Source: Chloroflexota bacterium (GTDB lineage: Bacteria; Chloroflexota; Anaerolineae; UBA4142). Taken from it: 37,862 nt of DNA. Below are positions 1 to 7,546 of the stretch, piece after piece. The notes beneath the pieces were generated by a model. That model was given only the letters and a program-made list of their open reading frames with translations. It was not told where the DNA came from and did no database searches. Every line of letters begins with the position of its first letter. Within the stretch, counting starts at the first letter, position 1. The DNA lies in assembly GCA_016223105.1 (NCBI GenBank), contig JACRPR010000158.1:1-37862 (forward strand), read 5' to 3'. A program made the position numbers and the translations under genes.

Positions 1-1179
1 GCCCGGCGGCGGATTCGCTTGATTCAATCGCTCCGTCCCCGCGATGATGTCCAAGTATCCATCGCCGTTGATGTCCGCTAATGCCGGCGAGCCGAACACA
101 ACGCCATCCGTCGTCAACGTCCGCAACAAGGTTCCTTGATTGTCATACACCTTAACCCATTTGCCATACGTCAACGGATCGAACGCGCGCCCGGAACCAA
201 TCACAATTTCCAATTTGCCATCGTTGTTAATGTCGCCAATCGCGGGACTCGAATGAAGCGTTTGATCCACGTACTTGCCATAGTGTCCAATATCCGTTGG
301 GCACGCGCCGCCGGGACAAATCGTTCCGTACAATGTGTTGAACCCAGGAAACGGTTTCGGTCCATCAACCGTGTTGTGATTGAACACGCGCAACAAACCG
401 CCGTTCTGTGTTCCCGCCGCGGGATTGTATGAAATATCGCCGCCGAAAATAATTTCGCGTTTGCCATCGCCATTCAAATCGGCGATTGCTGGGGATGACC
501 AAATCGTGTCCAACATTTCGGCGGGCCAATAATTGTATGGTGTACTTCCACTGCCGCTTAACGCGACGCCATCGGTGCCGCGCACAACGTACATTCGCAT
601 ATCCCAGGATCCGAAAATCACTTCGGGGATGCCATCGTTGTTCATATCCGCAATCGAGGGACTCGCGAATACACCGTCTGCCAATCCATTCGGGACATCA
701 CCTGCACCGCCAATGCGATCCAGGGTCGTTACTTTCCACAACCGATTTCCGTTGCGATCATACGCAACGACACCACCGCTCAATTGCGGTTCATTCTCCG
801 CACCGAGCCCGACAACGATTTCGGGAAAACCATCGTTGTTGATATCGCCAACCGCCGGCGTCGAATTGATATGTCCTTCGACCTGGCGTTCCCACAACAC
901 GGTGCCGTTCGAGTTTAGCACCGAGAGGTACGGCGCGGACGCGATCTCTTGCGCTTGCAACGTGCCGACGATGATTTCCAAGGTGCCATCGCCGTTCAAA
1001 TCGGCGAGCATCGGCGAGGAATGACGCACATAGCCGGCATTGCCGCCACCCAACTGACGCGTGAACAAGGGCGTGATCGCGTTGAGCGCGTAAACACTTT
1101 CGGCACTTGCCAACAGCGTGATCGCAATCATCAGCGTTCCGAGCAGTGTCATACGTTTAAGCATCTGCGGGGTGAACAT
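1..1179 (-). CDS. Exported FG-GAP/VCBS repeat protein, 3'-truncated by window edge
   Basis: The minus-strand frame from the ATG at 1179 stays open for 393 codons to the first base of the window, so the C-terminus is missing. An AGGAG lies 5 bases upstream. Residues 1-31 look like a signal peptide (basic start, hydrophobic stretch, AxA-like end near SVYALN). The rest is a series of about 60-80-residue repeats with DLNGDG, DINNDG, DMNNDG and DINGDG calcium-binding motifs, each preceded by SSP[AS][IL]-type strands; this is the integrin-like FG-GAP/VCBS beta-propeller fold. Such proteins are secreted or surface-bound and often adhesive, but the ligand cannot be read from the sequence. A c-di-GMP riboswitch with a terminator lies in its leader, so expression is probably tied to the motile/sessile switch. 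The missing end may hold an anchor or a second domain. Confidence 0.9.
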   Translation of the reverse strand, partial: MFTPQMLKRMTLLGTLMIAITLLASAESVYALNAITPLFTRQLGGGNAGYVRHSSPMLADLNGDGTLEIIVGTLQAQEIASAPYLSVLNSNGTVLWERQVEGHINSTPAVGDINNDGFPEIVVGLGAENEPQLSGGVVAYDRNGNRLWKVTTLDRIGGAGDVPNGLADGVFASPSIADMNNDGIPEVIFGSWDMRMYVVRGTDGVALSGSGSTPYNYWPAEMLDTIWSSPAIADLNGDGKREIIFGGDISYNPAAGTQNGGLLRVFNHNTVDGPKPFPGFNTLYGTICPGGACPTDIGHYGKYVDQTLHSSPAIGDINNDGKLEIVIGSGRAFDPLTYGKWVKVYDNQGTLLRTLTTDGVVFGSPALADINGDGYLDIIAGTERLNQANPPPG

Positions 1180-1219
1180 TTTTCTCCTGGAGTATCTCTG
1201 CACCGACTGGCGCGTTCTG

Positions 1220-1259
1220 AAAATAAAAGGACTGTCATTACCGCCGCGCGGAATGACAG
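1220..1259 (-). terminator. Intrinsic terminator, probable riboswitch expression platform
   Basis: On the minus strand CTGTCATT (1259-1252) pairs with AATGACAG (1239-1232), extended by CCGC/GCGG with one bulged base and a 3-base loop, and followed by TCCTTTTATTTT. It lies between the c-di-GMP aptamer and the ribosome binding site of the FG-GAP gene, the usual place for a transcriptional expression platform. Whether ligand turns the gene on or off cannot be decided by eye. Confidence 0.7.
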
Positions 1260-1278
1260 ACCTCGACGTCTCGATAGT

Positions 1279-1380
1279 CTACTTCGGCGGCTCGGCGATC
1301 ATTGCGCTAGGCGCTTTAGACCCGTAGCTTTGCGTCCACGTCTTTTGACGAGTTTGCCTTTATCGGTATTTGTTGAGTAG
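1279..1380 (-). promoter_or_regulatory. Cyclic di-GMP-I (GEMM-I) riboswitch
   Basis: The minus-strand RNA contains the conserved GEMM-I elements in order: AAAGGCAAAC (1361-1352), a CGTC-AAAA-GACG hairpin with an adenine-rich tetraloop (1350-1339), GGACGCAAAGC (1337-1327), and the tetraloop-receptor/second-stem start TACGGGTCTAA (1326-1316), then a GC-rich second hairpin ending near GCCGAGCC. CTAC at 1380-1377 can pair with GTAG at 1282-1279 to close the outer helix. These blocks match the known aptamer very closely. It lies downstream of a sigma70-like promoter and upstream of a terminator hairpin and the FG-GAP gene, so it should sense c-di-GMP and control that surface protein. Confidence 0.92.
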
Positions 1381-1398
1381 TACTTTTTACTTATTCAA

Positions 1399-1426
1399 AT
1401 TATGTCTGTTATCCTGAAGATTGCAA
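1399..1426 (-). promoter_or_regulatory. Sigma70-like promoter for the riboswitch/FG-GAP transcript
   Basis: TTGCAA (1426-1421) and CATAAT (1404-1399) are separated by 16 bases on the minus strand; transcription would start near 1392, just upstream of the GEMM-I aptamer. The fit to the -35/-10 consensus is good but unproved. Confidence 0.6.
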
Positions 1427-1445
1427 TAGGACAAATGGGTAGGTG

Positions 1446-1507
1446 CAAAAAAGAGGTAGGGGCGAAGCACGCTTCGCGTGAGCATAGGCGAAGGATGGCT
1501 TCGCCCC
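1446..1507 (-). terminator. Terminator-like hairpin after the glycan operon
   Basis: Ten-base perfect arms GGGGCGAAGC (1507-1498) and GCTTCGCCCC (1468-1459) flank an imperfect middle, followed on the minus strand by TACCTC and a T6 run (1451-1446). It begins 10 bases after the stop codon of the radical SAM gene. The T-run is 6 bases from the stem, so termination is likely but not ideal. The arms also look like a dispersed palindromic element. Confidence 0.55.
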
Positions 1508-1517
1508 GACTGAGCGA

Positions 1518-3131
1518 TTAACCCAATGCCTTTTGCCGGACGCGCCGATACACCCACGCCAACCAGGGCGCGCGCCGAGAAATGAATTGTCGCGCAACGT
1601 ACCACAAACTTGGCAGGCGCGTAATCGGCACCACCGTGTCGAGGCGTTCCCACAAGGTGCGTGGATCGATTTCGCGCAACTGAGCAGCGCGAATCAAAAC
1701 CTGGGACAGCACGACGCTCGTGATCTGCACTTGCAGAAAATCATTTTTCGCGCGCGCGGGCAAGCGTACAAAATAATGATGCCATCCCGCGCGCACTTGC
1801 AAGCGCGGCAGGTTCACATCGTTGATCGTGATCTCGCACGCCGTTCCGAACGGAGCGTACGTACCCAGCTCGAGATCCAAAAACGGTTGCGCGTGATCGC
1901 GCAAAAAAAATGTGGCGGTGCGATCGATTTGCCGATGCGCGCGTCCCGATGAATCGGTCTGGCTCGAAATCCAACCCTGCCCGTGAACTTCGTGTCGCCC
2001 CACCACGAACGTATCGCGCAATTCCTCGAGTCGATGCGAACCGTTCCAATGCGCGCGCCGACAACTGCCGCACTCGCTTGGCGCGTGCGTGCTTTTCAGC
2101 GCGGCGCGAAACGCGCGATATTTCGAGCCCCACCAAATTTCTTCAAACGTATTTTCGTACACATTGCCCAACACGCGCCCGGACACACAACAGGGATGCA
2201 CATCGCCATTGTATCCGATCACGGTATCGAGCCACGCGACGCCACACCCTTTGCGAAAACCGAGCGCGGTTGTTTGCGCGGGCGTTAAATCGGTTTGAAA
2301 GAAACGCTCATCAATCGCAAATTCCGGCGGCGGATCGCCCATCTCGTGATAAAAACGCGCGGGCGATTCCAAGCCGATCGCGATACCCAACTCGCGCGCC
2401 AGGTCACGCGCCGCGCGATAGGATTCGCGCGCGTGATCGCGCGAACTGAACGCGCCTTTGCGCGCGAGATCAAAATCCTGGGTCAGCGCGAAATCGTCCA
2501 ACGGACCGATGGTGAAATTCCGAATGTTCATCTCATCCACCAGCCGCACCATCGCGGGCATCTCCGCCACATTCTCCGGCATCGCGACAAACGCGACTTG
2601 GAGATGCGGCGTCGCCGAACCGAGACGGCGTTTCACGCGATTCAAATTCAAAATGTTTTGCTTGACGATTTCCAACTCCGCGCCCTCGCGCAAACGGCGA
2701 AATGTTTCCGGTGTCGCGCCGTCCATCGAGATCGCCATGTGATCGAGACCGGCGTGAATCAATTCTTCCGCGACGCGTTCGGTGAGCAACATTCCGTTCG
2801 TCGTGATGTGAACACTCAAGTTGTATGTTTTGATGCGGCGCACGATGTCGGGCAATTGTTTGTTGATCAGCGGTTCGCCGAACCAGGACAAGACCACGCT
2901 CCGCGTGTTGCGAAAGAGCGAATCCAAACGGTCGAGCAAATCCATTTTCAAATTGCCGAACTCTTGACCGTTCGCGCCCGCGCTCGGACTTTTGCCGATG
3001 GTGCGCGGACACATTGGACACCGCAAATTGCAAAACGAACTCGTTTCGAGCATCACTAATTTGGGGTACGGAATTTGTTCGAGGTAATGCTTGCGATAGA
3101 TTTCCGTATCCTCAATGAACTGCACTGTCAT
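1518..3131 (-). CDS. Radical SAM/SPASM protein with C-terminal beta-rich domain
   Basis: A 537-residue protein. C34-x3-C38-x2-C41 (sequence CNLRCPMC) is the radical SAM [4Fe-4S] motif. A SPASM-type region follows near residues 300-370, with cysteines in CGVAW, HPCC and ECGSC, so extra iron-sulfur clusters are likely. The last 150 or so residues form an added beta-rich domain (H-G-Q-G-W near its start, GWHHYFVRLP later) that I do not recognise as catalytic. It is the last gene of the glycan operon, 58 bases after a GT4 gene. SPASM enzymes modify peptides, proteins or sugars; the context suggests a glycan or glycan-linked substrate, but this is inference. I chose the ATG at 3131 because GAGG lies 5 bases upstream; an in-frame ATG at 3167 has no clear ribosome binding site. 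Confidence 0.85.
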   Translation of the reverse strand: MTVQFIEDTEIYRKHYLEQIPYPKLVMLETSSFCNLRCPMCPRTIGKSPSAGANGQEFGNLKMDLLDRLDSLFRNTRSVVLSWFGEPLINKQLPDIVRRIKTYNLSVHITTNGMLLTERVAEELIHAGLDHMAISMDGATPETFRRLREGAELEIVKQNILNLNRVKRRLGSATPHLQVAFVAMPENVAEMPAMVRLVDEMNIRNFTIGPLDDFALTQDFDLARKGAFSSRDHARESYRAARDLARELGIAIGLESPARFYHEMGDPPPEFAIDERFFQTDLTPAQTTALGFRKGCGVAWLDTVIGYNGDVHPCCVSGRVLGNVYENTFEEIWWGSKYRAFRAALKSTHAPSECGSCRRAHWNGSHRLEELRDTFVVGRHEVHGQGWISSQTDSSGRAHRQIDRTATFFLRDHAQPFLDLELGTYAPFGTACEITINDVNLPRLQVRAGWHHYFVRLPARAKNDFLQVQITSVVLSQVLIRAAQLREIDPRTLWERLDTVVPITRLPSLWYVARQFISRRAPWLAWVYRRVRQKALG

Positions 3132-3189
3132 TTCATCCTCGACGTTATCTAGCCAGTTCTCAAGCATCGGCTTGAGACTGGAGTAATCA

Positions 3190-4251
3190 TCACGCGATCA
3201 GATCGCGCAAAAAAGTTTGCCATTTCGCGCGCACTTGCGGTTCCAAAAATTCGTGGACACGCGCGCGTTGACGCGCGATCACGCGCGCGCGCAATGCCTG
3301 ATCGCACACCAACACATTGACGACTTGGGCGAGCATTTCATAATCTTTGCGCTGAAACAAAATCCCGGCATCGCCCAATGTTCCCGGCACCGATGCGGCG
3401 GCATACGCCAATACCGGCAAACCCAGGTACATACTTTCGATCAGCGGCTTGCCAAATCCCTCGTGCTCACTCATCGAAACATAAACGCGCGCCATTCGAT
3501 AATATGTAACCAGGTCTGGTTGCGATGTTTTGCCCGCGAAAATAATCGCGTCATCACAAGCCAGGTCGCGCGCAAAATCTTTGAGCCAATGCGCGTATGC
3601 CGGCATCCACGCGTCGCCGACTAAATACAAGCGCGCGCGCGGCTCGATCTGCCGGTAGAAATAGAGTAACTTGATCAGGTCTTCTTGTTTTTTATTGGGA
3701 ACTTGGCGTCCGGCAAACAGCAAACTTGGCCCGGCATCGCGCGCGCGCGCGATCAAATCAGGATTGACCGGCAAATTGACGCGCGCTTCGTCCAACGCGA
3801 TGGGCAGAACGCCGGTCGCGCGAAATTTTTCGGCGATCAAATCCTGTTCGTTGAACGGCGAATCCGCGAGCGCGAGAAGCGTTTGCGCGCGCAGTGCGCT
3901 CAATTGCGCGCGTCCCTCGATCATTTCGCGACTGAGCGCGGGATCGGTCGTCGCGAAAAATTCCGGCGGCGTTACATTGTGATAAATCAAAATCAATTCA
4001 AGCGCCGACGCGATCAATCGTTCGGCAACTGCCGAGCCGATGCTGTGATGATAAATCGCGCGCGTCTCGCCCGCGCGCGGTTGCCAAGTGGTAAACGGGC
4101 GAATCAAATGTTGGATCGCCGGGTCAATGTACTGCGCGAAAATTTCGGACGCAAAACCCAGCTCGCGCAACCAGCGTTGCAACAACAACGCCTCGTCCGT
4201 GATCGCATCGCCCAATGTCGCGCCGATGATGAATTGATTGAGCGTGGTCAC
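3190..4251 (-). CDS. Glycosyltransferase family 4 (GT-B)
   Basis: A 353-residue retaining-type glycosyltransferase, probably cytosolic, that transfers an activated sugar to a growing glycan. The Rossmann domain around residues 180-340 contains LLFAGRQVPNKK, LYLVGD and the EX7E motif EGFGKPLIE in the SMSEHEGFG context, typical of GT4. The N-terminal half has YHNVTPPEFF, shared almost exactly with the GT4 at 5897-7009, so the two are paralogues. The start is taken as the GTG at 4251, which overlaps the stop of the upstream gene by four bases (GTGA); upstream in-frame sequence is only the reverse frame of that gene. Donor and acceptor cannot be predicted. Confidence 0.88.
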   Translation of the reverse strand: MTTLNQFIIGATLGDAITDEALLLQRWLRELGFASEIFAQYIDPAIQHLIRPFTTWQPRAGETRAIYHHSIGSAVAERLIASALELILIYHNVTPPEFFATTDPALSREMIEGRAQLSALRAQTLLALADSPFNEQDLIAEKFRATGVLPIALDEARVNLPVNPDLIARARDAGPSLLFAGRQVPNKKQEDLIKLLYFYRQIEPRARLYLVGDAWMPAYAHWLKDFARDLACDDAIIFAGKTSQPDLVTYYRMARVYVSMSEHEGFGKPLIESMYLGLPVLAYAAASVPGTLGDAGILFQRKDYEMLAQVVNVLVCDQALRARVIARQRARVHEFLEPQVRAKWQTFLRDLIA

Positions 4252-5420
4252 GCGCGCATCGCCTCGCCGTTTGAATTTTGCCACTCTGCAAAAATACGCG
4301 CGAAACGATTCAACACCACGTCCCAGGTAAAATTCGCGCGCACAAATTCTGCGCCGTTTCTGCCCATGCGATTCGCGCGTTCGGGATAGCGCGCGAGCCA
4401 TTCAAGCGCGCCGACAAATTCTTCGTAATCGCGAAACCACAATCCGCCGTCGCACCGCCGCACCTGGGCTTGCGTTACCGCGCAATCGTGATGCACCAAC
4501 ACCGGGCGATGGGATGCCCACGCTTCCATAATCGTGAACGAAAAACTTTCATTCACCGACGGTTGACAAATCGCCAACGCCGCCGCGCACGCGCGCGCCT
4601 TGTCCGCTTCGGAAACAAAACCACGATATTCGAACGCGGGATGCGCGGGCGGTCGCACGGGACCATCGCCCAACACGATGAGCCGAATGTCGCCGCCCGA
4701 TTCGAAATAACGCTGAACGTAATGATAAAGCAGATGCGTGTTCTTGCCGTGTTCCAAACGTCCAACGTAAACGAGATCGCGCCGCGACGCATCGCGCGGT
4801 AAATCCAGCGTGGGCAATTCAACGCCCGCGCCCATCACCGCGAATCGGCGCGGTTGAATTTTTAATTTGCACAACGCGAGCGCGCGTTCTTCAGGCGAGT
4901 TGAATATAACACCGCGCGCATTTTCCATCAAGAGGCGCGTGATTTGCAAATACGCGTACGGTTCATCGTGCAAGCACGGCAATACAATTGCGCGATTGGG
5001 CGCGCACCACGCGGCGTAATGCGCGAGCGGCATCGCGTACGGCAAAACGATCAGTGCGTCGAACTCGGACGCGTGCGCGCGAATGTGTTGATACAACGGC
5101 GCGCTGTGCGCGCCGGTTTCCAACCACGCGAGCTGTTCATCGAACGGAAGCGTGCCCAACAAGTTGAGTCGAAATTCCAATTGCGCGCGATAAAAGTGAT
5201 CCCAGTGCGTTACTGGAAATCGGCGCACCAGGACGCGATTGATTTCGATCGCGCCCGCCGGAAAAACATTTTCCCACGCGTAATGACTGCGCGCGCACGT
5301 CGTCCACACCTCGATTGCCCACCCGCGTTGCGCGGCGGCTTCAGCAAATCCGCGCGCGAGTTTTTCCGCGCCCCCGGCGACATCTTCGCTATAACGATGC
5401 ACGATCACGGCGAGTCGCAT
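4248..5420 (-). CDS. Glycosyltransferase family 4 (GT-B)
   Basis: A 390-residue glycosyltransferase starting MRLAVIVHRYSEDVAGGAEK, the usual GT4 N-terminal strand plus a glycine-rich loop (GGAE) for the acceptor or donor site. The C-terminal domain has LVYVGRLEHGKN, IVLGDG and the EX7E motif ESFSFTIME. It begins 4 bases after the preceding small gene and its stop overlaps the following GT4 start, so the three are translationally coupled. It differs clearly from the other two GT4s in the operon and should add a different sugar or linkage. The specific donor is unknown. Confidence 0.9.
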   Translation of the reverse strand: MRLAVIVHRYSEDVAGGAEKLARGFAEAAAQRGWAIEVWTTCARSHYAWENVFPAGAIEINRVLVRRFPVTHWDHFYRAQLEFRLNLLGTLPFDEQLAWLETGAHSAPLYQHIRAHASEFDALIVLPYAMPLAHYAAWCAPNRAIVLPCLHDEPYAYLQITRLLMENARGVIFNSPEERALALCKLKIQPRRFAVMGAGVELPTLDLPRDASRRDLVYVGRLEHGKNTHLLYHYVQRYFESGGDIRLIVLGDGPVRPPAHPAFEYRGFVSEADKARACAAALAICQPSVNESFSFTIMEAWASHRPVLVHHDCAVTQAQVRRCDGGLWFRDYEEFVGALEWLARYPERANRMGRNGAEFVRANFTWDVVLNRFARIFAEWQNSNGEAMRA

Positions 5421-5424
5421 CGCG

Positions 5425-5916
5425 TTAGCGTTCCTTCTGCGCGCGCAATGACGCGAGTTCGGATTCGAGCGCGCGGATTTGGCGGTGTTGATTTTGATTC
5501 GCGGCAGTCAATTGATTCGACACGCTAATCAAATGGCGATTGACGTTGACCTGGTGCGTGAGCGCGCGATTCACGTAAAACAAAATGATGCGATGCAAGT
5601 ACGCGCGCACACGCACCCACAGCGCGCCGAAAATCGGCAGTTGGGTCGCGCGGGTCGCGGGCAATTGCGCGGCAGTTTCGACGTTTGCAAAAGTTTCGTT
5701 CGCCAGGCGAAGATGATGATACAAGTTTGGATCGTACGGAATGTCCGTCGGCTCGCCGGGATATGCCGTGCCGCCGAATGACGGAAACACGCGTTGATCG
5801 CGCCCTTGCTCTTTGCGGCGCTGTGCGATCTGTTCACGAATGTGCGCCATAATTTCGGCGGCGTTGATTTCGGGATCGTGAATTTCAATCAAATCGTCAG
5901 AAATTTCTTGAACCAT
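5425..5916 (-). CDS. Small coiled-coil protein of a glycosyltransferase operon
   Basis: A 163-residue protein of unknown function. The N-terminal part is acidic with EIHDPEINAAEIMAHIREQI and a K/R/Q-rich helix; the middle has YHHLRLANETF; then comes a basic amphipathic stretch (VRAYLHRIILFYVNRAL) and a C-terminal coiled coil rich in N/Q (LISVSNQLTAANQNQHRQ). No catalytic motif is visible. A related-looking small protein lies at 7121-7546, and each sits immediately upstream of a GT4. In related genomes such segments are often fused to the N-terminus of methyltransferases or glycosyltransferases (general recollection), so a scaffold or membrane-tether role is plausible. It overlaps the upstream GT4 by 20 bases and has a GGGGA ribosome binding site. 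Confidence 0.75.
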   Translation of the reverse strand: MVQEISDDLIEIHDPEINAAEIMAHIREQIAQRRKEQGRDQRVFPSFGGTAYPGEPTDIPYDPNLYHHLRLANETFANVETAAQLPATRATQLPIFGALWVRVRAYLHRIILFYVNRALTHQVNVNRHLISVSNQLTAANQNQHRQIRALESELASLRAQKER

Positions 5917-7009
5917 TTATTTCCCCGTTAGAGCGAATTCCGAATCTATTTACGGTGTCCTTCTGATATGCGCGTTCCAAACACGCGCGCAAATGCGCGC
6001 GTACGATTTCGGGCGCGAACGCGGCAAGGCGTTCGCGTTGACGCGCGATCAAGCGCGCGCGCAACGACGTATCCGAAATAATTTGATGCGCGAGTTCCGC
6101 GATCATCGAATAATTTTTTTCGCGAATCAGTACACCCACGCCGCCCAATGTGTCTGGTACGCCGGTCGAAGCATACGCGAGAATCGGAATGTCGCAGTGC
6201 ATTGCTTCGACGAGCGGAATACAAAATCCCTCGTGCTCGCTCATCGAAATGTAAATGTCTGCGTTGCGAAAATAATCGCCAACGCGATCCACGCGCCCGG
6301 CGAAAACGACCGCGTCATCTAAACTCAATCGCGCGACGAGTCGCGTGAGCGCGCGCGCGTACTCCGCCATTCCTTCATCCGAGCCGACCAACCACAATCG
6401 CGAATCGGGTTGAATCCGCGCGTGATAAAAATAAAATGCTTTGATGATGTCGTGAATGCACTTGTTCGGCGCGATGCGTCCGACGCACAACCAATTCGAC
6501 GCGGCGCGCGCTTCGCGCATCGTGTCGGACGCGCGCAAATGATCGAACGACAAAATTGGCGGGACGACGCCGAGCACGCGAAAACCGATTTGCGTCAACT
6601 CATCCTGGTTGAACGCTGAATCCGCCATCGCGGTTGCCTTGTTCGCGAGCAATGCTAAATCGCGCCGCGCGTCTTGCAAGCGGCGCGCCAAATCGCCGTT
6701 GACCGCGTAGAAAAATCGCGGCGGCGTGATGTTGTGATACCACACCACGACGCGATCCGGCACATTCAAAACAAAACGATTGGACTGTCCGCCAACCGAA
6801 TAATGCAGAATCAACAAATTGTCGGGACGACTGCGATACACTTCGAGCGGACGACATTCTTTTGCGAGCACGGGCTCCCACAACTCGGCAAAAATTTCCG
6901 ATTGAAAACCCCACGCGCGCAAAACCTCGCGCGTCGCCAGCGCGAGATTGCCAATCGCGTCGCCGCGGCTGAAAAAGGGCAGGAGTTGATGGATCGCGCG
7001 CCAATTCAT
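5897..7009 (-). CDS. Glycosyltransferase family 4 (GT-B)
   Basis: A 370-residue GT4 enzyme. MNWRAIHQLLPFFSRGDAIG is the start, giving the same layout as the paralogue at 3190-4251 (GATLGDAITDEA there). It has WYHNITPPRFF in the N-terminal domain, NWLCVGRIAPNKC at the start of the nucleotide-binding domain, LWLVGSDEG, and the EX7E motif EGFCIPLVE. Paralogy with the GT4 two genes downstream suggests a repeated or alternating linkage in the product. An in-frame GTG at 7087 exists, but the intervening codons encode basic low-complexity sequence and cross a palindrome (GGCGAG/CTCGCC type), so the ATG at 7009 is preferred. The ribosome binding site is weak. Confidence 0.88.
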   Translation of the reverse strand: MNWRAIHQLLPFFSRGDAIGNLALATREVLRAWGFQSEIFAELWEPVLAKECRPLEVYRSRPDNLLILHYSVGGQSNRFVLNVPDRVVVWYHNITPPRFFYAVNGDLARRLQDARRDLALLANKATAMADSAFNQDELTQIGFRVLGVVPPILSFDHLRASDTMREARAASNWLCVGRIAPNKCIHDIIKAFYFYHARIQPDSRLWLVGSDEGMAEYARALTRLVARLSLDDAVVFAGRVDRVGDYFRNADIYISMSEHEGFCIPLVEAMHCDIPILAYASTGVPDTLGGVGVLIREKNYSMIAELAHQIISDTSLRARLIARQRERLAAFAPEIVRAHLRACLERAYQKDTVNRFGIRSNGEINGSRNF

Positions 7010-7120
7010 TAGTCGGCTCGAATATTCGAGAAATTTTCGCGGGGGCTGGACTCGCCGCTTTGGCGGGTGACTCGTCCGGCAATTCACCGCGTAAACGCTC
7101 GACTCCGGACAGAATTTGCG

Positions 7121-7546
7121 TTAATCCGCTTCGCGCGCGCGTTCCAATTCCACGACGCGTTCGCGCAGAGCGCGCACCTGGTTTTCCAATTCCTGCGCGC
7201 GCGCCTGGTTTTGTTCCAATCGTCGCGCGAGCGTCGCGATGACATTCGCCGCCGCGAGGTTGAAGACGATTTGCTTGCCCGCCGATTGATTCACGTACTT
7301 GAGCGCGAGCCGATGCAACAAATTTTCGAGCCGGAAAAAAATCGCGTTGAAAAATCGCAAGCGGCGGTCGCGCATCGCGGGCGAAACCAAAATCGCGTCC
7401 GCGCTGATTTGCAGTTGGCGCAAATCCGATTCGAACTCGGCGTCCGATTGATGCACGACAATCTCCGGCGCGCGCGCATCCACCAACGCGTCGTATTCCA
7501 TTTCCGCCGCGCGGATTTCCGAAGCGTGAATCTCGCTGTCGGTCAC
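7121..7546 (-). CDS. Small coiled-coil protein of a glycosyltransferase operon
   Basis: A 141-residue protein of unknown function starting at a GTG that overlaps the stop of the GT2 gene (GTGA). Residues 1-50 are acidic (EIHASEIRAAEMEYDALVDA); the middle is basic and amphipathic (RDRRLRFFNAIFFRLENLLHRLALKYVN); the last 50 residues form a leucine/glutamate/arginine coiled coil (LARRLEQNQARAQELENQV). The order acidic, basic amphipathic with YVN, coiled coil matches the protein at 5425-5916, though identity is low. It probably assists the neighbouring glycosyltransferases, for example by anchoring them at the membrane; this is inference from architecture and position. Confidence 0.72.
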   Translation of the reverse strand: MTDSEIHASEIRAAEMEYDALVDARAPEIVVHQSDAEFESDLRQLQISADAILVSPAMRDRRLRFFNAIFFRLENLLHRLALKYVNQSAGKQIVFNLAAANVIATLARRLEQNQARAQELENQVRALRERVVELERAREAD

